From Roseburia sp. CAG:10041_57 (GTDB lineage Bacteria; Bacillota; Clostridia; Lachnospirales; Lachnospiraceae), in the NCBI GenBank assembly GCA_001916965.1, contig MNTL01000004.1, positions 1 through 64,000 of the forward strand: DNA of 64,000 nucleotides, in the 5' to 3' direction. Shown piece after piece: positions 44,649 to 53,533 of the stretch; positions within the stretch are counted from its first letter, which is position 1; each line of letters opens with the position of its first letter. The notes beneath the pieces are model-generated. The model did no database searches, was not told the DNA's origin, and was given only the letters and a program-made list of their open reading frames with translations. The translations under genes and the position numbers were made by a program.

Positions 44649-46391
44649 ATGGACATCTTTAAAAAGCTGAATTACATTTTGGACAAAAAGCAGAAAATCA
44701 ATATAGTTGTTTTGGCAGTTATGATATTCATTGGTGGTATATTGGAAACTTTAAGTATATCAGCAATGCTTCCGGTTGTTTGGGTTATAATTGATGCAGA
44801 ATCTGTACAACAGAATAAATATTGTCAATGGATTATGGAACTTCTTCACATACAGAATATGCAAGGATTTATCATTATGCTGTTAGTTGCATTGATGATT
44901 ATGTATATATTGAAAAATGCATATCTATTGCTTTTGACAAGCGAACAGAATCGATTTATTTCTGTAAACAGGAACAGATTGATCAGCCAGGTGCTAAGGG
45001 AATTTTTGAATAGACCGTATGAGTTCTATCTGGATGCAGATATTCCTACCGTTTTTCGATTGACAGATAGTGATATTCCGAATGTATTTGGTATTCTGAT
45101 GGCTATTATTTCTTTGGCATCTGAAGTAGTTGTATTTGTTTTGATATGCGGAGTACTTATCGTAACAGATTGGAAGCTTGTGCTGGTTCTTATATTTATT
45201 TCAGGAATTGTAACGCTTGTTTTATTTAAAGTTCTGAAGCCTAAGTTGAATTCGCTTGGAATGACCAATCAGGCTATTCAGTCAAGAATCGCTAAATGGC
45301 GTATTCAGGCTATCTATGGTATTAAAGATGTTAAGGTATTGCATAGAGAATCATTTTTTGCAGATAACTATGAAAGCAATGGAAAAATCGGGGCTAAATT
45401 AAATCAGAAATATGCAATTATTAATGCGTTGCCCAGAATTTTAATAGAAACTATTTTTATGGTATCTATATTGGGGTATTTAGTTGTCTGTGTTGCATTA
45501 GGAGATGATATGACACAGATGCTTCCGACACTGACGGCTTTTGGATTGGCTGCAGTCAGACTGTTACCTTGTGTAAATCGTATTAACACATATCTTACAG
45601 ATATTTCATATTTCAGACCGTGTCTTGATTATGTTTATGAGAACATGAACATAAATGAAATCAGTAAAAAGACAAATCAGACATTGCTGCCTGTTGATGA
45701 AACTAAGACCATGGAACTAAAAGACAGGATAGAGCTGAAAGATATTGTGTATGCTTATCCGAACACGGACGTACTGATTTTTGATCATGCCGATATGGAA
45801 ATCCCATATGGCAAGTCAATTGGAATTATGGGACCTTCCGGAGCCGGTAAATCAACTATAGTAGATATTCTTCTGGGTTTACTGAAGGTACATGAGGGAC
45901 AGATACTTTGTGATGGCGATAATGTATTTGAGAATTATCCTGCATGGCTGGCGCAGATTGGATATATTCCTCAGTCTATTTATCTGGTAGATGAACCTAT
46001 CCGCAATAATATTGCATTTGGTATTGCAGATGATGAGATTGATGATAACAGAATCTGGCAGGTATTAGAAGAAGCTCAACTGAAAGAATTTATACAGACA
46101 CTTCCAGAAGGATTGGATACAACAATCGGAGACAGAGGTGTTAGATTGTCCGGCGGACAAAGGCAGCGTCTTGGCATTGCGAGGGCATTGTATCATAATC
46201 CGGAGATTCTTGTGTTTGATGAGGCCACTTCAGCATTGGATAATGAGACAGAGGCTGCAGTTATGGAAGCAATCAACAGCTTTCATGGTAAGAAAACAAT
46301 GGTTATTATTGCACATAGACTCAATACAATCGAGAAATGTGATATGATTTATAAGGTTGAAGGCGGCAAGATTACACAGACAACTTTATAG
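44649..46391 (+). CDS. ABC transporter, fused permease-ATPase (PglK-like lipid-linked oligosaccharide flippase)
   Basis: 580 residues: six membrane segments (about 15-310) then one nucleotide-binding domain with Walker A GPSGAGKST, signature LSGGQRQRLGIARAL and Walker B ILVFDEATSALD. The half-transporter layout and the context match PglK, which moves undecaprenyl-PP-linked glycans across the membrane; no Wzx-type flippase is seen here. ATG 44649 is preferred because GAGGAA (44639-44644) lies just before it; ATG 44637 is the alternative. Must act as a dimer. Confidence 0.82.
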   Translation: MDIFKKLNYILDKKQKINIVVLAVMIFIGGILETLSISAMLPVVWVIIDAESVQQNKYCQWIMELLHIQNMQGFIIMLLVALMIMYILKNAYLLLLTSEQNRFISVNRNRLISQVLREFLNRPYEFYLDADIPTVFRLTDSDIPNVFGILMAIISLASEVVVFVLICGVLIVTDWKLVLVLIFISGIVTLVLFKVLKPKLNSLGMTNQAIQSRIAKWRIQAIYGIKDVKVLHRESFFADNYESNGKIGAKLNQKYAIINALPRILIETIFMVSILGYLVVCVALGDDMTQMLPTLTAFGLAAVRLLPCVNRINTYLTDISYFRPCLDYVYENMNINEISKKTNQTLLPVDETKTMELKDRIELKDIVYAYPNTDVLIFDHADMEIPYGKSIGIMGPSGAGKSTIVDILLGLLKVHEGQILCDGDNVFENYPAWLAQIGYIPQSIYLVDEPIRNNIAFGIADDEIDDNRIWQVLEEAQLKEFIQTLPEGLDTTIGDRGVRLSGGQRQRLGIARALYHNPEILVFDEATSALDNETEAAVMEAINSFHGKKTMVIIAHRLNTIEKCDMIYKVEGGKITQTTL

Positions 46392-46410
46392 GCATAGGAA
46401 GAGGTACAAG

Positions 46411-47316
46411 TTGGATAAACATGCATATTTGCTGCTGATTCATGAGAATTCATTAGTGCTGAACAGATTGATTCGGTTAATAGATGATAATTGGAATGAT
46501 ATCTATATCCACATAGATAAAAATGCGAAAAATATAGACCCATCAGAAATAAAACAGTTTGCACAGAAATCGAAGGTATATTTTGTAAAAAGACACAAGG
46601 TGTACTGGGGAACAAATAGTATCATGGAAGCTGAGATTGAACTGTTTAAGGCGGCAGCAAAGCAGCAGTATCAGTACTATCATTTGCTGTCAGGTGCTGA
46701 TCTTCCAATAAAGACACAGAAAGAGATACATGATTTCTTTGAAGAGAACAATGGAAAAGAATTCATACATTTTGGAACAGAGCAGTATCAGAAGGATATT
46801 CAGGAGAGATATAACCAGTATCATTTCTTTACAAAGCGGCTGGGAAGAAAAAGAGACAAAAAATTCTGGGTACAATTGGAGACATATTCACTGGCGATAC
46901 AAAGAAGACTGCATGTTAATAGGGAGAAAAAGAATGATTTTTCGTTTTATGGCGGTTCCAATTGGTGCAGCGTTACATATGAATATGCAAAGTATTTAAT
47001 AAATGAGTATAAAAGGATAAGGCGTAGCTATTATTTTACGCAGATTAGTGATGAATCAATATTGCAGACTGTGTTAATGAAATCACTTTATAAAAATAGT
47101 GTTTATCAAAGTAGTTTTTCTAACAGTTGCATAAGCAATGTACGTGAAATTGATTGGAACAGGGGAAATCCATATGTATTTCGAGCAGAAGACTTTGAGA
47201 TGCTTATGAATTCACCATGTATGTTTGCCAGAAAATTTGACGAGAAGACAGACCGGAAAATCATAGAGCAGATATATGAGACAATCAATAATGAGCAGAT
47301 TAAGGATAGAGGGTAG
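46411..47316 (+). CDS. GT14-type beta-1,6-N-acetylglucosaminyltransferase (Branch family)
   Basis: About 301 residues. KHAYLLLIHENSLVLNRLIR, DIYIHIDKN, YYHLLSGADLPIKTQKEI (the core GT14 segment), FYGGSNWCSVTYEYAKYL and SDESILQTVLMKS match the Core-2/I-Branching family in order. The TTG at 46411 is chosen because GGAAGAGG (46397-46404) is 6 bases upstream; the upstream in-frame part lies inside the ABC gene. Animal homologues make beta-1,6 branches; the bacterial ones make branch or linear GlcNAc or xylose linkages. Confidence 0.8.
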   Translation: MDKHAYLLLIHENSLVLNRLIRLIDDNWNDIYIHIDKNAKNIDPSEIKQFAQKSKVYFVKRHKVYWGTNSIMEAEIELFKAAAKQQYQYYHLLSGADLPIKTQKEIHDFFEENNGKEFIHFGTEQYQKDIQERYNQYHFFTKRLGRKRDKKFWVQLETYSLAIQRRLHVNREKKNDFSFYGGSNWCSVTYEYAKYLINEYKRIRRSYYFTQISDESILQTVLMKSLYKNSVYQSSFSNSCISNVREIDWNRGNPYVFRAEDFEMLMNSPCMFARKFDEKTDRKIIEQIYETINNEQIKDRG

Positions 47317-47328
47317 AAAGGAAAGAGC

Positions 47329-48366
47329 ATGATACATGAACAGGTTATTGCAACAGAATTATTAAAAGGTCAGGGACTGGGCAATCAACTGTTCTGCTAT
47401 GTTACGACCAGATGTCTTGCTATGAAGAATCACAGTCAATTCGCCATTCTGAATAAAGAAATTTTAGCAAATAATATTCACAGCAATAAGGGCATGTATT
47501 TCATGGATATTGACTGTGGCCTGGACATGAAGAAAGAAGAATTTTCAGAGATTTATCAGGAGAAAGAAGATAGAATATATCTTGGCAATTCCATACATGA
47601 TATCGAGCATGGATGCTATATTTCAGGAGCAGATGAGAAGTTTCTGAGGCTGGCTCAATCTACACTTGTATATGGCAATATGCAGGATGAAGCATATTTT
47701 GGACAGTATAAAGAAGAGATTAAGCAATGGCTGAGGGTAAAGCCGGAATATGATAGTTATGAATATTCCAGGGATAATCTGTGCATTATCAATATTCGAG
47801 GTGGCGAATATACCAGCAATCCGGAGCTTTTTCTTCGTAGGAAATACTGGCTGGATGCCATGAAGGTGATGAAACGTAAGCGCCCTGATATGGAATTTAT
47901 GGTAATTACAGACGATTTGTCAGCAGCAAGAAGAATCCTTCCTGAAGTGCCGGCTTACCACTTTGATCTGGCAGGAGATTACACTGCAATCAAAAATGCA
48001 AAGTATCTGATATTATCGAACTCTACATTTGCTTTTTTCCCTGCTTATACCAGTGAAACTGTTCAGTATATTATTGCACCGAAATATTGGGCGAGACATA
48101 ATGTGTCGGATGGATATTGGGCATCTGAGCAGAATATTTATGATGAGTTCATATATATGGATAGAAAGGGAAAACTTTTTACTGCAGCAGAATGTCGGGA
48201 AGAGTTGGCAGCATATAAGCAGAGTTCCAACAGATATCAAAAGGCTGGAATAAAATTATCCGGTATCAGGTTATTGACAGCAAAATGCCATGCGAAATAT
48301 CTGATTTGTGAGGATTTATTTGTAAGGGCATTACGTTCTGTAAAAAGAAGAATATCTTCTGATTGA
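47329..48366 (+). CDS. Divergent GT11-like glycosyltransferase
   Basis: 345 residues. GQGLGNQLFCYVTTRCLA at the N-terminus and the C-terminal ILSNSTFAFFPAYTS are GT11-like. The GDP-binding HxRRxD motif is replaced by NIRGGEYTSN, keeping only one Arg, and the protein is longer than the GT11 at 40153. It may use GDP-fucose in a changed pocket or another donor. GAAAGG precedes the ATG. The HEPN-MNT pair follows directly. Confidence 0.68.
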   Translation: MIHEQVIATELLKGQGLGNQLFCYVTTRCLAMKNHSQFAILNKEILANNIHSNKGMYFMDIDCGLDMKKEEFSEIYQEKEDRIYLGNSIHDIEHGCYISGADEKFLRLAQSTLVYGNMQDEAYFGQYKEEIKQWLRVKPEYDSYEYSRDNLCIINIRGGEYTSNPELFLRRKYWLDAMKVMKRKRPDMEFMVITDDLSAARRILPEVPAYHFDLAGDYTAIKNAKYLILSNSTFAFFPAYTSETVQYIIAPKYWARHNVSDGYWASEQNIYDEFIYMDRKGKLFTAAECREELAAYKQSSNRYQKAGIKLSGIRLLTAKCHAKYLICEDLFVRALRSVKRRISSD

Positions 48367-48383
48367 TAAATGGAGTGAAATAT

Positions 48384-48674
48384 ATGCAAAAACATCATAA
48401 TATGACTTTTGATGAGATCGTTAAAGAGGTTGTAAGAGTATGTAAAAAAAATAAAGTAGAGCATCTTTCATTATTTGGCTCTTATGCACGGGGGACTCAG
48501 ACAGAAAGAAGTGATATTGATTTTATTGCGTATGGTGTAAAAGATATTGAGACTTTGCGTGAAGAAATAGATGAGATTATGACATTAAAAAAAATAGATA
48601 TATTTGATTATGATGAAGTATGTAATCAATATTTGAGAGAGGATATGGATGAATATGGAAGAAAAATCTACTAA
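48384..48674 (+). CDS. mntA: MNT-domain nucleotidyltransferase antitoxin (HEPN-MNT module)
   Basis: 96 residues, a minimal nucleotidyltransferase. FGSYARGTQTERSDIDF (31-47) carries exactly the GSx10DxD motif of MntA, and Asp72 (KKIDIFDY) is a third acidic residue. In known HEPN-MNT modules it disarms the HEPN RNase by adding AMP. ATG 48384 is chosen because GGAG (48372-48375) is 8 bases upstream. It overlaps the HEPN gene by 26 bases. Both genes look more A+T-rich than the flanking glycan genes, so the pair is probably an insertion. Confidence 0.82.
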   Translation: MQKHHNMTFDEIVKEVVRVCKKNKVEHLSLFGSYARGTQTERSDIDFIAYGVKDIETLREEIDEIMTLKKIDIFDYDEVCNQYLREDMDEYGRKIY

Positions 48675-49077
48675 AAGATATCTAAGTTTTTGCAAAAGTC
48701 TGGATAATTTGAAATTGTCATGTGGTGCAAATCCCAATGAAAATTTTGTCCTTAGTGGTACTGCACAAACTTTTAATCTTACTTTTGACTTAGCATGGAA
48801 AGTAATGAAAGATATTATTGTTTCAGAATATGGGATAGTCGATTTTGCAACAGGTTCACCAAGAGATACATTAAAGACTGCATATAGTGTCGGGCTAATA
48901 TCAGATGATCTATGGCTTCAAATGCTGAAAGTCAGAAACACATTAATTCACGATTATGATGGAGATGTGGCTAAAAGGTATTTCAAAAATATTACAGAGG
49001 ATTTTTTTGAATTGCTTCAGCAGTTAAGAAGTAAAGCTGAGCAATGGTATCAAGTGGATGAATCAGACGGTAGGTAA
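48649..49077 (+). CDS. hepT: HEPN-domain toxin (HI0074-type substrate-binding protein family)
   Basis: 142 residues, all helical by composition. R96-NTLI-H101-D-Y103 is the complete Rx4HxY RNase motif of HEPN toxins, so catalytic activity looks intact. The sequence matches the HI0074 nucleotidyltransferase substrate-binding subgroup (TFNLTFDLAWKVMKDI; SPRDTLKTAY). GAGAGGA (48637-48643) lies 5 bases before the ATG, inside the MNT gene, and overlap implies coupling with antitoxin first. Nothing links it to glycan synthesis; it may stabilise the locus. Confidence 0.83.
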   Translation: MNMEEKSTKRYLSFCKSLDNLKLSCGANPNENFVLSGTAQTFNLTFDLAWKVMKDIIVSEYGIVDFATGSPRDTLKTAYSVGLISDDLWLQMLKVRNTLIHDYDGDVAKRYFKNITEDFFELLQQLRSKAEQWYQVDESDGR

Positions 49078-49092
49078 GCAGGAGAAATATAA

Positions 49093-49854
49093 ATGCAGGA
49101 AAAATTAAAGTTACCACAGATTACATTAGTGGCAATGACAAGTGTAAATATAAAAGAGACAATTCAGGCTATGGAGTACAGTATGCGTGGAATTGAATTC
49201 GGTGATGCTGTGCTGATCACGCATAAGAAGCCCATCGGGCTGCCTAAGAATATCCGTTACAGTCATACCAGTGAGCTTACGGATATTGACGCCTTTAATT
49301 ATAAAATGGTATATGAGCTGGGTGATCACATCCATACAGATTATGCCATGATCGTGCATGCAGATGGGTTTATCGTACATCCCGAAATGTGGCGTGATGA
49401 GTTCCTGAAATATGATTATATTGGTGCTCCGTGGCCATTACCGAAGGAAGGCGACGCCACTACCTACCGTGATAAAGATGGTAATATCTGTCGTGTGGGC
49501 AACAGCGTAGGAATCCGAAGCAAGCGTCTTATGGATTATCCGAAAAAGGCTAATATCCCATGGGAAGGCGAGTATGCATATGGTAAGATGTGGTATCATG
49601 AGGATGGATTTATCTGCTGTAAGATCAAGCATATCCTGGAAGCAGAAGGTATGCAGATAGCACCTCTTGAAGTGGCTAAATATTTCGGACATGAGCATAT
49701 GATACCGGAGATAGAGGGAATTACGCCGTTTGCTTTTCATAAGTGGGCCGGTACAAATGCCCAGTATCCTAATTTCTATCGGGAATCACTGGGAACGAAG
49801 TGCAAGAAGCTTGCAAGAAAGATAATACATCCAAAATGCAAACAGAATAGGTAA
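49093..49854 (+). CDS. DUF5672 family glycosyltransferase-like protein
   Basis: 253 residues. ITLVAMTSVNIKETIQAMEY opens the protein; YAMIVHADGFIVHPEMW (with a DxD-like HADG), YDYIGAPWP and VGNSVGIRSKRLMDYP follow, and a PLEVAKYFGHEH ending closes it. These are the features of DUF5672, a family common in glycan loci and thought to have a GT-A-like fold. The ATG follows AGGAG by 8 bases. Donor and acceptor unknown. Confidence 0.72.
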   Translation: MQEKLKLPQITLVAMTSVNIKETIQAMEYSMRGIEFGDAVLITHKKPIGLPKNIRYSHTSELTDIDAFNYKMVYELGDHIHTDYAMIVHADGFIVHPEMWRDEFLKYDYIGAPWPLPKEGDATTYRDKDGNICRVGNSVGIRSKRLMDYPKKANIPWEGEYAYGKMWYHEDGFICCKIKHILEAEGMQIAPLEVAKYFGHEHMIPEIEGITPFAFHKWAGTNAQYPNFYRESLGTKCKKLARKIIHPKCKQNR

Positions 49855-49881
49855 ACCAAAGTAGATAAAAAGGAACAGAGC

Positions 49882-50835
49882 ATGGTATACGATTGTTTTC
49901 AATTTTTCAATGAATTAGATATTCTTAAAATCAGACTCAATGTCATGAATGATGTTGTAGACAAGTTTGTGATCAGCGAGGCTACAGAGACCTTTTCAGG
50001 ACTTAAGAAACCTCTTTATTATGAAGAAAATAAAGAGATGTTCAAGGAGTTCGAGGATAAGATTATACATGTTGTAGTAGATGATACGCCTCAGGGGGGG
50101 ACTCATGAAAGAGATACCTTCCAGAAAAATGCAGTAACCCGTGGACTGAAAGATGCTACAGATGAGGATATCATTATTTTCAGTGATCTGGATGAGGTTC
50201 CTAACCCGGAGAAAATCAAGGAAATATTGCAGAATTTCCAACAGGATAAAATCTATCATTTCGCACAGAGATTATTCTATTGTTATTTGAACATGGAAGA
50301 AGTATCGGGAAATCTCCTGTCTTATGCAGGGGAATTTGATGGTGTGGAGCATAAGAAATGGATTGGTTCCAAGATGTTAAGCTATAAGCTTATGAAAGAG
50401 CAGCATCTGCAGTGTGGTGATCTCCGGTTCCCGGAGCGCAAGGAAATAGGAATTCGTGTAGAAGACGGTGGCTGGCATTTTGGATATATGGGTGGTCATG
50501 GCGAGAAGGATATTAAGAAGCGTGTGCAGGAGAAGGTAGTTTCTGCTGCACATCAGGAATATAATTCCAAGCATGTACTAAACCAGGTTACAGATCAGAT
50601 TAAGGATGGCAAGGATATCTTTGGGAGAGATGCCAGATTTATTAGATGCGAGATAGATGAAAGCTATCCGAGGTATATCAGAGAGCACCAGAAAGAACTG
50701 GATTTCCTGATCCTGCATGAGGAGAAGCCTGTGGAGCATGCTCTTAGACGGGCAAAGGTAACAATTAAGGATACATGTTACCAGATAGAAGTAGGATGCA
50801 AGCGACTGATAAAGAAAATAATAAGTAGAGGGTAG
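49882..50835 (+). CDS. GT17 family glycosyltransferase (MGAT3-like)
   Basis: 317 residues. YDCFQFFNELDILKIRL at the N-terminus, the metal-binding DIIIFSDLDEVPNPEKI, and the DGGWHFGYMGG region are the hallmarks of GT17, whose animal member adds a bisecting beta-1,4-GlcNAc. Bacterial members are common in glycan clusters and probably add beta-linked hexosamine. It sits between a DUF5672 gene and a GT2 gene. Confidence 0.83.
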   Translation: MVYDCFQFFNELDILKIRLNVMNDVVDKFVISEATETFSGLKKPLYYEENKEMFKEFEDKIIHVVVDDTPQGGTHERDTFQKNAVTRGLKDATDEDIIIFSDLDEVPNPEKIKEILQNFQQDKIYHFAQRLFYCYLNMEEVSGNLLSYAGEFDGVEHKKWIGSKMLSYKLMKEQHLQCGDLRFPERKEIGIRVEDGGWHFGYMGGHGEKDIKKRVQEKVVSAAHQEYNSKHVLNQVTDQIKDGKDIFGRDARFIRCEIDESYPRYIREHQKELDFLILHEEKPVEHALRRAKVTIKDTCYQIEVGCKRLIKKIISRG

Positions 50836-50838
50836 AAC

Positions 50839-51789
50839 ATGGTAAAAGTATCAATCTGCGTGCCGACTTATAATAATGCGTTGGAGGTGGAGAGACTGTT
50901 ACAGTCTGTTCACAGGCAGAATTATACAGATTATGAAGTGAATATATCAGATGACTCTACGAATGAAGAAACAGCAGAACTGATAGAGTGGATCAGAACA
51001 GAATGGAGTTGGCAGGATAAACTGCATTATATCCACAATGAGAAGCCATTAGGGCATATTTATAACTGGAATGCGGCAATTAAGATGGCAGCAGGGGAAT
51101 ATATTAAGATTATGTTCAGTGATGACTGGTTTACAGACAGTGACGGCCTTGGGACATTTGTAAGTATGCTTGATGAACATCCCAAAGCTAATCTTGCCTT
51201 TTCAGGGAGTATGCAAGTACTGCTGGACGGACAGGATATTGAACAGGTAAAACATCTGAACAAACAGGTAACAGAGCATGGAAATGCATTTGCAAGATAT
51301 GCGGAAGATGCCTTTATAGAACGACTGCACAGAAATTATAAGCTGTTTTTCCTGGGAAACCAGATAGGAGCTCCCAGTGCCGGAATTTACCGCAGGGGAG
51401 AACAGCCGGTATTATTTGATGAACAAAGCAACTGGGCTTCTGATATGTTCCTGTATTTTGACCTGCTGCAGGCTAACCATGTGTTTGTATACACGAAGGA
51501 ACCGTTGATTTCTATAGGTATGCATGCTAATCAGTATACTGAGACATTTTCAGAAAGAGATATGCGCATTTATAATGATTACAGGTATTTGTATACGAAA
51601 TATGGACTGCAGGATTGTGAAGAGTGCAGACAGTATTTCACAGAGAACTTTATCATTAAGTACCATCAGGGATTGAAAGAAGCTAAAGCACTGGGAATAG
51701 AGAACAGCAGATACTGGAGGGCATGGTGTAAAGAACAGAAGGAAACAGTAAAATGTTTTCTGCATGCAAGATTACAGCATGGAAGATAA
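50839..51789 (+). CDS. GT2 glycosyltransferase
   Basis: 316 residues, GT-A fold. KVSICVPTYNNALEVERLLQS, ISDDSTNEET, the metal-binding IMFSDDWFTDSD and GAPSAGIYRRGE are clear. The C-terminal part (about 220-316) is helical. GAGGG before the ATG. An inverting cytoplasmic transferase of unknown sugar; its end abuts the next membrane protein gene. Confidence 0.82.
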   Translation: MVKVSICVPTYNNALEVERLLQSVHRQNYTDYEVNISDDSTNEETAELIEWIRTEWSWQDKLHYIHNEKPLGHIYNWNAAIKMAAGEYIKIMFSDDWFTDSDGLGTFVSMLDEHPKANLAFSGSMQVLLDGQDIEQVKHLNKQVTEHGNAFARYAEDAFIERLHRNYKLFFLGNQIGAPSAGIYRRGEQPVLFDEQSNWASDMFLYFDLLQANHVFVYTKEPLISIGMHANQYTETFSERDMRIYNDYRYLYTKYGLQDCEECRQYFTENFIIKYHQGLKEAKALGIENSRYWRAWCKEQKETVKCFLHARLQHGR

Positions 51790-51790
51790 A

Positions 51791-53533
51791 ATGAAAAATA
51801 TAAAATATGCAGTATACTATCTGGTTATCATATTGATGGCATCCATTCCATTATTTAATAATTATCTGATTCGGGGGCATGATATATATTTTCACCTGAT
51901 GCGCATAGAAGGATTGGCACAGGGACTGGGAGCAGGAGAATTTCCGGTCAGGATACAACCTGCATGGTATGACGGATATGGTTACGCCGTATCCGTCTTT
52001 TACAGTGATCTGTTCTTATATCCGGCTGCATTGTTGAGATTACTGGGAATATCACTACAGGATGCCTATAAGGTATATGTGGTATTATGTAATGTAGCGA
52101 CAACACTGATATCAGGCTATAGTTTCGGCAAAATATTCAGGAAAAGAGAAATCGGAGTATTCGGCAGCTGTCTTTACACACTGGCACCATATCGTCTGGT
52201 AAATCTATATACCAGAGGGGCATTGGGAGAATACACAGGGATGATATTCTGGCCTTTACTGATTTACGCCTGCGTATTATTGCTGAATGAAGATAGAAAT
52301 AAAGTTCAGTTACAAAAAGGTGCTGTTTTAATGGGAATCAGTATGGCTGGAATGTTACAGAGCCATATGTTGACAGCAGAAATAGCATGTATGGTATTAC
52401 TTTTATTAGTTGTTGTGTATTGCAGAAGGATTTTTCATAAGGAAGTTATGCTTGCAGGCTGTGGTGCAGTTGCAGCTGCACTGGGACTTAGCGCGTGGTT
52501 TCTGATTCCATTTTTGGATTATATGCTGTTTGGAAGGTTCAATATCAACAGTATTCGCAATAATGACATTATGATACAGAGGCAGGGAACCTTTCTTTCA
52601 CAGGTATTTGCGATATTTGATAATGCAGTTGGGCAGAGTCTGGACGCAGGTGCCGGGACAGCAGGGGATTTTACACAGGGTGCTGGACTGTCTCTGATGC
52701 TTTCAGTTATCATATTGATGCTATTGTGTATCCGGGGATATCTGAAGCAGGAAGAAAGAAGAAACAGGCAGATTACAATCACAGCAGCTGGTTTAGGAGT
52801 TCTTATGGTAGTTATGAGTACTCTGTACTTCCCATGGGACAGACTATGCAGAATAAGCAGGATATTCCGGTATATTATTGTAAAAATACAATTTCCATGG
52901 CGTTTTACCGGTGTTGCAGTGGGACTGTTAGTAGTAGTATGGTGTGCAGTCCTGAATTATACAGAACGGGAGTATGACAGAAGAAAAAAAGTAAGTACCA
53001 TATGCCTTGCTGTTGGTATCCTGTTATTATCAGTCGGACACTTTGTCATAGACCTGAACCAGCGGGCGGAAAGAACACAGGTTCGCTCTGTAGAGGAAAT
53101 GGATACTTTCGTGGCATCGGGAGAGGAATACTTGCCTGTTGATACGGTACTGGACAAGCTTAAAACGCAGGAACTGTACAAAGATGACTGTGTAGAAATA
53201 TCAGATGTAGTATATCATGGGACATCAATAACAATGCATGTGAAGAATACATCGGCGCAGCAGATGGGCTTAGAACTGCCACGGTTATATTATGCAGGCT
53301 ATCAGGCGCTGGAAGTAACGGAGGAAGGACAACATTTTCCAATAGAAGTAACTGATGGAACCAATCATGTAATTAAGCTTATGATACCTGAAGAGACAGA
53401 AGGGAATATTACACTGTCATTCCGTGAACCATGGTATTGGCGATTGGCAGAGATTATCACATTGCTATCAGCAGGAATCGTGATATTATATACATATAAA
53501 ATATGGACAAGGGAGAAATTGAAGAATGAATAA
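51791..53533 (+). CDS. YfhO/PTPS-related polytopic membrane protein
   Basis: About 580 residues with twelve or so membrane segments, then an outside beta-rich domain (about 420-555) and a last membrane segment. The first loop has RGHDIYFHLMRIEGLAQGL then FPVRIQPAWYDGYGYAVSVF, the signature of the PTPS-related and YfhO-like group; YfhO-type proteins glycosylate lipoteichoic acid from undecaprenyl-phosphate glucose. The Asp in GHD takes the GT-C catalytic place. The start is uncertain: ATG 51791 follows GGAAGA closely; ATGs at 51764 and 51779 overlap the previous gene. Confidence 0.68.
   Translation: MKNIKYAVYYLVIILMASIPLFNNYLIRGHDIYFHLMRIEGLAQGLGAGEFPVRIQPAWYDGYGYAVSVFYSDLFLYPAALLRLLGISLQDAYKVYVVLCNVATTLISGYSFGKIFRKREIGVFGSCLYTLAPYRLVNLYTRGALGEYTGMIFWPLLIYACVLLLNEDRNKVQLQKGAVLMGISMAGMLQSHMLTAEIACMVLLLLVVVYCRRIFHKEVMLAGCGAVAAALGLSAWFLIPFLDYMLFGRFNINSIRNNDIMIQRQGTFLSQVFAIFDNAVGQSLDAGAGTAGDFTQGAGLSLMLSVIILMLLCIRGYLKQEERRNRQITITAAGLGVLMVVMSTLYFPWDRLCRISRIFRYIIVKIQFPWRFTGVAVGLLVVVWCAVLNYTEREYDRRKKVSTICLAVGILLLSVGHFVIDLNQRAERTQVRSVEEMDTFVASGEEYLPVDTVLDKLKTQELYKDDCVEISDVVYHGTSITMHVKNTSAQQMGLELPRLYYAGYQALEVTEEGQHFPIEVTDGTNHVIKLMIPEETEGNITLSFREPWYWRLAEIITLLSAGIVILYTYKIWTREKLKNE

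Noticed and set aside
44649..46391. ABC protein as a drug or peptide exporter
   Set aside because: The position within the cluster and the absence of another flippase favour a lipid-linked oligosaccharide flippase; the fold alone cannot decide.
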